Shown here piece after piece: positions 15,911 to 22,183 of a DNA stretch of 22,183 bases (its first letter is position 1; each line of letters opens with the position of its first letter). Under the pieces are notes generated by a model, which saw only the letters and a list, made by a program, of their open reading frames with translations, searched no databases and was not told the origin of the DNA. The position numbers were made by a program, and so were the translations under genes. The DNA comes from Rickettsia typhi. GTDB lineage: Bacteria > Pseudomonadota > Alphaproteobacteria > Rickettsiales > UBA1997. The stretch lies in the NCBI GenBank assembly GCA_945898025.1, contig CAMDGT010000002.1:1-22183 (forward strand), read 5' to 3'.

Positions 15911-16041
15911 ATAAAGGTAATATGAATAATAAGCCAATTAGTCTAATCCAACCGCCAAAAGGCTATTTTAATTGGTTGGAAGATTTAAAAATAAAAATTC
16001 ATAAAAAACATTTTTTAATCCAAAATACTTTTAACCGATGA
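15907..16041 (+). pseudogene. Small ORF, possible N-terminal fragment of a DUF1016 (YhcG-type) nuclease
   Basis: The ORF codes 44 residues from ATG 15907, or 39 from the ATG at 15922. The segment KGYFNWLEDLKIKIHKKHF followed by LIQNTFNR resembles the start of DUF1016 proteins (a predicted PD-(D/E)xK nuclease family often found in type I loci), which have a tyrosine-containing block, an L..LK..I helix and a conserved asparagine. It then stops at TGA 16039-16041, overlapping the rhuM ATG by 4 nt. The assignment rests on a short stretch and could be wrong. If it is right, at least 250 residues are missing. Confidence 0.42.
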
Positions 16042-17066
16042 AAAAAGAAGAAATAGCTAATAAAAATCTAATTTCAAAGCCTCAAGATTTTTTGCTTTAC
16101 AAAACCTCGGATGGCGAGATTAAAATTAGTGTTTTGCTCAAAAGTGAAACGATTTGGCTTTCGCAAAAAGCGATGGCGCATTTGTTTGATTGTAGTTCTG
16201 ACAATATCAGCCTGCATTTGAAAAATATTTTTAATAGCGGTGAATTAGAGCAAAATACAGTTACCGAGGATTTCTCGGTAACTGCTGATGATAGGAAAAA
16301 TTATCGGGTAAAACATTACAATTTAGATGCAATTATTTGTGTTGGTTATCGAGTCAATTCCTTACGAGGAACCCATTTTAGAATTTGGGCGACTAAGCAA
16401 TTAAAAGAATATATTATCAAAGGCTTTGTGCTTGATGATGATCGTTTGAAAAATCCCCATAATCCGTTTGGGCAGGATTATTTTGAAAGGCTTGAAGAGA
16501 GAATAAGAGACATTCGCTCTAGTGAGCGAAGGTTTTATCAAAAAATTACTGATATTTATGCAAGCAGTGTTGACTACGATAAAAATGCTGATTTAACCAA
16601 AGAATTTTTTGCTACCGTTCAAAATAAAATGCATTTTGGCATTCATGGCAAAACCGCCGCAGAAATTATTGCCAGCCATGCAGATTCTAAAAAAGCCAAT
16701 ATGGGAATCACCTGCATTTCGCAAAATAATTTGAAAAAGTCCGATATTTTTGTTGTCAAAAATTATTTAAATAAAAAAGAAATTTTTGAACTGAATTTAA
16801 TTGTTGAGCAATACTTAGCCTTTGCCACCTTGCAAGCTCAAAATAAAAGAGCGATGACGATGCAAGATTGGATTTTAAAATTAGATGATTTTTTGCGTTT
16901 GAATGAAAAAGAAATTTTACAGCATAAAGGCAAAATATCCAAGGATTTGGCGGATAAAATGTCAGAAGATGAGTATCGAATTTTTAAGCAAAATCTCTTA
17001 AAAAATTATGAATCAGATTTTGATAAAATGTCGAAGGCACTTGAAACAAAAGGAGAAAAGAAATGA
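16038..17066 (+). CDS. rhuM: RhuM-family protein in a type I R-M locus
   Basis: The protein has 342 residues. The N-terminal part (about 20-130) shows the RhuM pattern: IWLSQKAMAHLFDCSSDNIS, HLKNIFNSGELEQ, then KHYNLDAIICVGYRVNS and FRIWATKQLKEYIIKGF. The KHYNLD...GYRVNS...WAT block is the hallmark. The second half (about 140-335) is helical and ends in a charged stretch. RhuM was named from a Salmonella pathogenicity island and is often called a virulence protein, but its activity is not established; DNA binding and a Bro/KilA-N-like role are suggested by the N-terminal pattern. It lies between two specificity genes, overlaps hsdS2 by 4 nt (ATGA), and is probably co-translated with it. It appears intact. 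Confidence 0.88.
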   Translation: MKKEEIANKNLISKPQDFLLYKTSDGEIKISVLLKSETIWLSQKAMAHLFDCSSDNISLHLKNIFNSGELEQNTVTEDFSVTADDRKNYRVKHYNLDAIICVGYRVNSLRGTHFRIWATKQLKEYIIKGFVLDDDRLKNPHNPFGQDYFERLEERIRDIRSSERRFYQKITDIYASSVDYDKNADLTKEFFATVQNKMHFGIHGKTAAEIIASHADSKKANMGITCISQNNLKKSDIFVVKNYLNKKEIFELNLIVEQYLAFATLQAQNKRAMTMQDWILKLDDFLRLNEKEILQHKGKISKDLADKMSEDEYRIFKQNLLKNYESDFDKMSKALETKGEKK

Positions 17067-18448
17067 AAGAGGCAAATTTTTTAGAAAAATTATTGGATGG
17101 CGAGAGGGTTGAGTGGAGAACGTTGAAAAATTTAATTTTAGATAAGTTTTGGATAATGCCAGCCACTCCAAAATTCAACGAAAGTGAAGAAATTCCATAT
17201 ATTACATCAAAGAATATCCGTGGAGGGCATATTGATTTCAATAAAGTAAAATTCATATCTCGATCAGATTATCTCGGCTTATCTCGCAATAGACCAATTC
17301 TGGAGGGGGACATATTGATAAGCATGATTGGCACTATCGGAGAGATTGCTAGAGTAAAAAGCACAGACTTGGATTTTTACGGTCAAAATATGTATTTAGT
17401 CAGACTGAACACAGGCGTTATTGATAGTGATTATTTTTTACATTTCTTTGATTCTCCTAAAATAAAAAATTATTTTGGTTCAACAAAAAATAACTCTGGT
17501 CAAGGATATTTGAAGGCTAACAACATTGAAGATCTTTTAATCCCCATTCCATGCCCGGAAAATCCTAAAAAGTCGCTTGAAATTCAGGCGGAAATTGTCC
17601 GTATTTTGGACAATTTCACCGAGCTTACCGCCGAGCTTACCGCCGAGCTTACCGCCCGCAAAAAACAATATGCCTATTATCGTGATCAGCTTTTAACTTT
17701 TGCAGAAGGCGAAGTGGAATGGAAGAGGCTGGGGGATGAAAACTTTTTTGAAGTAGGCTCTGGGGGAACGCCGTCAACATCAAAACCAGAATACTGGAGC
17801 GATGGCAACATTCCTTGGCTTAAATCAGAGTCGTGCAATAATGACCCTGTTTATTCGGCTAATAATTTTATAACTGAGTTTGGATTGCAAAAATCGAGTG
17901 CAAAACTTTTGCAAAAAGAAACCACATTAATAGCCCTTGTTGGTGCAACTATTTTCAAGACAGCATTTTTAGAGTTTCGAGCTGCAACCAATCAGAATAT
18001 TGCAAACATCAAATCCAAGCGCCCCGATGCTATAAATGACAAGTTTGTTTTTTACTACATAACAAATTTGTATGAAGTACTAAAATCCGAAATGCGCAAT
18101 TATGGGATGTTGAATCTTACAACTTTAAGGCAATTCAAGATTCCTACTCCTTCTCTTGCTGAACAAGCTCGCATCGTCTCCTTCCTCGACAAATTCGATG
18201 CCATAACTAACTCCATCACCGAAGGCTTGCCACGAGAAATTGAGCTTCGTCAACAGCAATACGAATATTACCGCAATTTGCTTTTGTCATCCTGCGTCAT
18301 TACACCGTCATCCTGCGCGAAGTTTATACCGTCATCCTGCGCGAAGTCGCAGGATCCAGAAGAAATAACGATAAGACCCTGCGACTTCGCGCAGGGTGAC
18401 AGAAGGGGGAAAGTGCAGGGTAACGGAGGAAGAAAAACACAGAGTTGA
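17063..18448 (+). CDS. hsdS: Type I restriction-modification specificity subunit HsdS, copy 2
   Basis: This 461-residue HsdS shares its start (NFLEKLLDGERVEW), central helix and C-terminal helix with copy 1 but has different recognition domains. TRD1 (about 20-165) includes EIPYITSKNIRGGHIDF and GDILISMIGTIGE; TRD2 (about 230-355) includes SGGTPSTSKPEYWSDGNIPW. The central block has LTAE twice (residues 188-195) plus a partial TEL unit before it, one step more than copy 1 at its edge. The conserved C-terminal block PREIELRQQQYEYYRNLLL is followed by a 53-residue tail (from SSCVITPSSC) encoded by repeat array C. Copy 2 therefore has a different predicted target from copy 1 while sharing one HsdM and one HsdR. 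The start overlaps rhuM (ATGA). Confidence 0.93.
   Translation: MKEANFLEKLLDGERVEWRTLKNLILDKFWIMPATPKFNESEEIPYITSKNIRGGHIDFNKVKFISRSDYLGLSRNRPILEGDILISMIGTIGEIARVKSTDLDFYGQNMYLVRLNTGVIDSDYFLHFFDSPKIKNYFGSTKNNSGQGYLKANNIEDLLIPIPCPENPKKSLEIQAEIVRILDNFTELTAELTAELTARKKQYAYYRDQLLTFAEGEVEWKRLGDENFFEVGSGGTPSTSKPEYWSDGNIPWLKSESCNNDPVYSANNFITEFGLQKSSAKLLQKETTLIALVGATIFKTAFLEFRAATNQNIANIKSKRPDAINDKFVFYYITNLYEVLKSEMRNYGMLNLTTLRQFKIPTPSLAEQARIVSFLDKFDAITNSITEGLPREIELRQQQYEYYRNLLLSSCVITPSSCAKFIPSSCAKSQDPEEITIRPCDFAQGDRRGKVQGNGGRKTQS
17624..17659 (+). repeat. 12-bp LTAE repeat in hsdS copy 2
   Basis: CTTACCGCCGAG occurs at 17624-17635 and 17636-17647, with the variant CTTACCGCCCGC at 17648-17659 and a partial ACCGAG unit just upstream (17618-17623). 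Its role is the same as the repeat in copy 1. Confidence 0.9.
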
Positions 18449-18498
18449 CAGAAGGGAGAAAGTGCAGGGTAACGGAGGAAGAAAAACACAGAGTTGAC
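18285..18498 (+). repeat. Modular palindromic repeat array C
   Basis: The left ladder has GTCATCCTG at 18286, 18307 and 18331, in the same unit order as array A. The core arms are 18331-18356 and 18375-18400. The right side is diverged: a 49-bp unit starting GACAGAAGG is repeated twice (18398-18446 and 18447-18495, one mismatch), containing CAGGGTAAC and CAGAGTTGAC variants of the ladder unit. The array encodes the last 53 residues of HsdS copy 2 and contains its stop. Confidence 0.9.
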
Positions 18499-18510
18499 AG
18501 AAGGGGAGAA

Positions 18511-18702
18511 ATGATTAAACAAACTAAGGTTATAAATATTTTAGGATCCTGTTTTTGCCATCCTTTCTTGTCAGTTTCATGTTTTTTTGTTATCCTGCGC
18601 GAAGTTTACACCGTCATCCTGCCATTACATCGTCATCCTGCGTCATTACACCGTCATCCTGCGTCATTACACCGTCATCCTGCGCGAAGTCGCAGGATCT
18701 AG
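18511..18702 (+). other. Short ORF of doubtful status between hsdS2 and hsdR
   Basis: An ATG at 18511 follows a purine-rich GAAGGGGAGAA and opens a frame reading MIKQTKVINILGSCF before entering repeat array D, after which it is translated repeat until 18702. Only the first dozen codons are not obviously repeat. It may be the start of another lost gene, in line with the other relics of the locus, or chance. I do not recognise it. Confidence 0.25.
18588..18702 (+). repeat. Modular repeat array D (left ladder only)
   Basis: Here GTTATCCTG or GTCATCCTG occurs at 18589, 18613, 18632, 18653 and 18674, including two exact 21-bp units (18631-18651 and 18652-18672). The last unit extends to a full left arm (18674-18699). 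The right arm and right ladder are absent: the spacer-like AGAATAAACAACAATAAAGA runs nearly to the hsdR start. This is a half-array placed 26 bp before the hsdR ATG. Confidence 0.88.
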
Positions 18703-18727
18703 AATAAACAACAATAAAGAGTAAAAA

Positions 18728-21700
18728 ATGACTGAAACAATCAAACCAATCATCGAATCAAATAATTTTATTGTTCTTGATAAATATATAAGACAGTGGG
18801 AGCCATCTAAAGGCCATCAAAGTGAGAATGACTTAGAGAGCGAACTTGTTAATGATTTAGTAAATCAAGGTTATGAATTTTTGCCAAATTTAAACTCTCC
18901 CGAAACAATGCTTGCCAATGTACGATTGCAGTTAGAAAAGTTAAATAAGGTGAGTTTTTCTGAAAGCGAATGGCAAAGATTTGTCGAAACTTATTTAAAA
19001 AAGCCAAGCGATGGCATTGTTGAGAAAGCCCGCAAAATTCACAATAATTATATTTATGATTTTGTATTTGATGATGGTCGTATTTTTAATATTTATTTGC
19101 TCGATAAAAAAAATATTGCTCGCAACAAATTGCAGGTAATTAAGCAATTTGAGCAAAATGGCAAGAGCCTTAATCGTTATGATGTGACTATTCTTGTCAA
19201 TGGTTTGCCACTTCTGCAAGTTGAGTTAAAAAAACGAGGTGTTGCCATTCGTGAGGCATTTAACCAGATTCATCGCTACAGCAAAGAGAGTTTTAACTCT
19301 GAGAATTCATTGTTTAAATATCTGCAAATATTTGTTATTTCTAATGGCACTGATACTCGTTATTTTGCCAACACTACGAAGCGAGATAAAAATAGCTTCG
19401 ATTTCACTATGAATTGGGCAAGGGCTGATAATAGCTTGATTGCAGACCTCAAAGACTTCACGGCAACTTTTTTTGAGCAAAAAACTTTGCTTAAGGTGTT
19501 GCTAAATTATTCGGTGCTTGATTGCGACAACAATTTGTTAGTGATGCGACCTTATCAAATTGCCGCTTGCGAGAGAATTTTATGGAAAATAGAAAGTTCC
19601 AATCAAGCTAAGAATTGGAGCAAGCCTGAAAGCGGTGGGTTTATATGGCACACAACTGGCTCTGGTAAAACTCTAACCAGTTTTAAGGTGGCACGAATGA
19701 CAACAGAAGTTAATTTTATCGACAAAGTGTTTTTTGTGGTTGATCGCAAAGATTTAGATTATCAGACGATGAAGGAATATCAAAGGTTTTCGCCTGATAG
19801 TGTTAATGGTTCTAATAGCACTGCGGGCTTGAAACAAAATCTTGAGAAGGATGATAACAAGATTATTGTTACCACTATTCAGAAGCTTAACAACCTAATG
19901 AAAAGCGAGGAAGAGCTAGCCATATACAACAAGCAAGTGGTGTTTATTTTTGACGAATGTCATCGTAGCCAATTTGGCGAAGCCCAGAAAAACATAAAAA
20001 GAAAGTTTAAAAAATTTTATCAATTTGGTTTTACAGGGACACCGATTTTTCTTGAGAATGCTCTGGGTGCCGAAACCACGGCAAGTGTATTTGGCTCCGA
20101 GTTGCATTCTTATGTTATAACCGATGCTATTCGCGATGAAAAAGTGCTTAAATTCAAGGTTGATTATAATGATGTGCGACCAAAGTTTAAAGCAATTGAA
20201 AGCGAGCAAGATGAGCAAAAATTGAGTAGTGCAGAAAATAAAAAAGCCTTGCTTCATAGAGATCGCATCCGCACAATATCGGGGTATATTCTCAATAATT
20301 TTCGCCATAAAACTCATCGCTTGCAGGGAGGAGATAAAGGCTTCAATGCTATGTTTGCAGTAAGTAGTGTAGATTCTGCTAAGCTTTATTATGAAACTCT
20401 AAATACATTACAAAAAAACAGCGATAAGCCATTAAAAATTGCAACTATTTTTTCATTCTCTGCCAATGAAGAACAAGATGCAGTGGGAGAAATTCAAGAT
20501 GAAAGTTTTGATATATCGGCAATGAATAGCAGTGCTAAAGAATTTTTAACTGTTGCAATTAATGATTATAATGATTTCTTTAAAACCAACTTTAATATTG
20601 ATAGTAAAGGCTTCGAGAACTATTACCGCGATTTAGCTAAACGAGTTAAATCTCAAGAAATAGATTTATTGATTGTGATTGGAATGTTTCTTACTGGTTT
20701 TGATGCCCCAACTCTTAACACTTTGTTCGTCGATAAAAACCTAAGATACCACGGTTTGTTGCAGGCTTATTCAAGAACAAACCGAATTTATGATGCTACT
20801 AAAACTTTTGGCAATATCGTTACTTTTCGTAATTTAGAACAGGCAACTATAGATGCCATAACTCTTTTTGGCGATAAAAATACTAAAAATGTAGTATTGG
20901 AAAAAAGCTATAAAGAATATATGGATGGCTTCACCGATTCGACAACTGGCGAAGCAAGACGAGGTTTTATTGAGGTTGTAACAGAATTAGAGAAGAGTTT
21001 TCCAAGCCCTGATATGATTAAAAAAGAAGCAGATAAAAAAGCTTTTGCTAAATTGTTTGGCGAATATTTGCGAGTCGAAAATGTGCTTCAAAATTATGAT
21101 GAATTTGTAAGTCTTAAAGTTATGCAAAGCCTTGATATAAATGATCGGGAGGCGGTCGAAAAATTCAAAGCAGAGCATCGTTTAAGCGATGATGATTTTA
21201 ACTTACTTAAAACAGTAAAAATACCAACGGATCGCAAAATTCAGGATTATCGATCGACCTATAACGACATTAGAGATTGGCTTCGTAAAGAGAAAGCGGG
21301 CAATGAAAAAGAAAAATCGGTTATAGATTGGGATGATGTGGTGTTTGAAGTTGATTTGCTAAAATCCCAAGAAATTAATCTAGACTACATTTTAGAGCAG
21401 ATTTTTGAGAATAGCAAAAAAGTTAAAGATAAGGCTACATTGCTTGAAAATATGCGACGAATGATTCGAGCCAGCCTAGAAAACCGCCCAAAAGAGGGCT
21501 TGTTGGTCGATTTCATAAATCAAACCAATCTTGATGATATTGGCGATAAAGCCAGTATAATTGATGCTTTTTATAAATTTGCTCAAGCGGAGCAGTTAAG
21601 AGAAGTTGAGGAGTTGATTAGTTCTGAAAATTTAAATGAAGAACCTGCAAGGCGTTATATTTCAGCTTCAATCAAACGAGAATTTGCTAGTGACAATGGC

Positions 21701-21838
21701 ACGGAATTAAATGCCATTTTACCAAAAATGAGCCCATTTAACCCGCAATATTTAACAAAAAAACAAAATGTATTTCAAAAAATTGTAGCTTTTGTTGAAA
21801 AATTTAAAGGTGTTGGCGGTAAAATTGAAAAAAGTTAA
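18728..21838 (+). CDS. hsdR: Type I restriction-modification system restriction subunit HsdR
   Basis: HsdR is the motor and nuclease of the type I complex: it translocates DNA with ATP and cuts far from the recognition site. The 1036-residue protein is full length. The N-terminal nuclease domain shows [19 protein letters not shown] with Asp152 and Glu166-x-Lys168 as the PD-(D/E)xK residues, followed by QIHRYS. The helicase motor has Walker A TTGSGKT (309-315), DECH (409-412), [24 protein letters not shown] and QAYSRTNR. A helical C-terminal region for contact with HsdM follows. All key residues are intact, so restriction is plausible. The ATG at 18728 lies just after repeat array D, separated from hsdS2 by 279 bp of repeat, so it may be expressed separately from hsdM/hsdS. 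Confidence 0.97.
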   Translation: MTETIKPIIESNNFIVLDKYIRQWEPSKGHQSENDLESELVNDLVNQGYEFLPNLNSPETMLANVRLQLEKLNKVSFSESEWQRFVETYLKKPSDGIVEKARKIHNNYIYDFVFDDGRIFNIYLLDKKNIARNKLQVIKQFEQNGKSLNRYDVTILVNGLPLLQVELKKRGVAIREAFNQIHRYSKESFNSENSLFKYLQIFVISNGTDTRYFANTTKRDKNSFDFTMNWARADNSLIADLKDFTATFFEQKTLLKVLLNYSVLDCDNNLLVMRPYQIAACERILWKIESSNQAKNWSKPESGGFIWHTTGSGKTLTSFKVARMTTEVNFIDKVFFVVDRKDLDYQTMKEYQRFSPDSVNGSNSTAGLKQNLEKDDNKIIVTTIQKLNNLMKSEEELAIYNKQVVFIFDECHRSQFGEAQKNIKRKFKKFYQFGFTGTPIFLENALGAETTASVFGSELHSYVITDAIRDEKVLKFKVDYNDVRPKFKAIESEQDEQKLSSAENKKALLHRDRIRTISGYILNNFRHKTHRLQGGDKGFNAMFAVSSVDSAKLYYETLNTLQKNSDKPLKIATIFSFSANEEQDAVGEIQDESFDISAMNSSAKEFLTVAINDYNDFFKTNFNIDSKGFENYYRDLAKRVKSQEIDLLIVIGMFLTGFDAPTLNTLFVDKNLRYHGLLQAYSRTNRIYDATKTFGNIVTFRNLEQATIDAITLFGDKNTKNVVLEKSYKEYMDGFTDSTTGEARRGFIEVVTELEKSFPSPDMIKKEADKKAFAKLFGEYLRVENVLQNYDEFVSLKVMQSLDINDREAVEKFKAEHRLSDDDFNLLKTVKIPTDRKIQDYRSTYNDIRDWLRKEKAGNEKEKSVIDWDDVVFEVDLLKSQEINLDYILEQIFENSKKVKDKATLLENMRRMIRASLENRPKEGLLVDFINQTNLDDIGDKASIIDAFYKFAQAEQLREVEELISSENLNEEPARRYISASIKREFASDNGTELNAILPKMSPFNPQYLTKKQNVFQKIVAFVEKFKGVGGKIEKS

Positions 21839-21861
21839 TTATTAAAAAAAGTTAATTAAAG

Positions 21862-21902
21862 GCGCGATTTACTTGCCTTCCGTGCGAAGTCTCCTAATCT
21901 AA
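21862..21902 (+). repeat. Degenerate repeat-like segment at the right edge of the R-M island
   Basis: CCGTGCGAAGTCTCCTAATC lies 43 bp after hsdR. GCGAAGTC followed by AATCTA matches the layout of the segment at 12094-12130 and, more distantly, the array arms. Similarity is short and may be partly chance. Confidence 0.3.
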
Positions 21903-22183
21903 AACAAGCACAAACAAGAAGTCCAGCGATGGCTTAAGAGCGATCCAAATATCACTATTGCTTGGGTTAAAATAAAATTAGAAGAGTTTAAAAAAAACTC
22001 TAATCGAAATAAAAGAAAAAAATCCAAATAAAGCAATCTTATTTTTTGATGAGAGTAGATTTAAAAACAAATCTAAAACTGGTTTAACTTGCTATGAGAA
22101 AGGAATATGGACTCCAGTTAAAGCAACATTAAGATTTAAGAATTTCTATCTTTATTCATCAATTAATTCTGCTTCCTCCATAT
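21903..22183 (+). pseudogene. IS630-family transposase remnant, frameshifted and truncated at both ends
   Basis: The first frame (21903-22031) reads HKQEVQRWLKSDPNITIAWV and continues to EEF. The frame then shifts at a run of eight A (21990-21997): removing one A joins FKK to TLIEIKEKNPNKAILFFDES, then RF, and the second frame stays open to the window edge, with the GIWTPVK and NFYLYSSIN blocks of the IS630 DDE domain. The Asp of FFDES is one of the catalytic triad; the final residue would lie outside. The N-terminal helix-turn-helix part is missing, replaced by the degenerate repeat. This is probably a dead copy, though frameshifting at A-runs is used by some insertion sequences. Confidence 0.75.

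Noticed and set aside
13990..18702. Integron attC sites
   Set aside because: Palindromes at gene ends suggest cassettes, but no integrase is present, attC-type R boxes are not seen, and the ladder structure is unlike attC.
18445..18702. 85-residue ORF starting inside array C
   Set aside because: It starts at TTG inside the repeat and is mostly translated repeat; only the inner ATG at 18511 merits mention.

Overview
The window is very AT-rich and every supported gene lies on the + strand. Several features point to an intracellular alphaproteobacterium of the order Rickettsiales: a giant cysteine-rich VirB6-type secretion protein with a lipoprotein signal, an ankyrin-repeat secreted protein, a CcmE haem chaperone, a divergent CtaG/Cox11, and palindromic repeats lying in frame inside genes. 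The family is not certain. A gpmI gene and a restriction-modification island would suit a protist-associated lineage such as Midichloriaceae better than a strongly reduced Rickettsia. This placement is inference from gene content only.

Bases 1-12086 are mostly housekeeping. In order they hold the 3' end of gyrB, a small lysine-rich lipoprotein with a good promoter and a strong terminator, yidD, an exported ankyrin-repeat protein, the 1579-residue VirB6-like protein, gpmI overlapping ccmE, a divergent ctaG, and priA. Small tandem duplications (15 bp x3 in the ankyrin gene and in priA, 27 bp x2 at the yidD/ankyrin junction) show active slippage in this genome.

Bases 12231-21838 hold a type I restriction-modification locus: one hsdM, two full hsdS genes with different target-recognition domains, and one hsdR. 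Between them lie an intact rhuM-family gene and several short relic ORFs: a rhuM 5' fragment, two copies of a 39-residue GIY-YIG nuclease fragment, a 25-residue hsdS start, and a fragment that looks like DUF1016. Many neighbouring ORFs overlap stop-to-start (ATGA or ATGARTAA), so even the fragments may relay translation.

The most unusual structure is a set of four modular repeat arrays (A to D) placed at the rhuM fragment break, the 3' ends of both hsdS genes and just before hsdR. A full array has a ladder of gtcatcctg units, then a palindromic core, then a ladder of cagggtgac units with an exact 24-bp period; the two ladders are near-complementary. Arrays B and C encode the C-terminal tails of the two HsdS proteins. 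A ~390-bp block (array A or B + GIY-YIG relic + hsdS start) is a direct duplication around hsdS1. The island is bordered by possibly related degenerate repeats and, downstream, by a broken IS630-type transposase that runs off the window.
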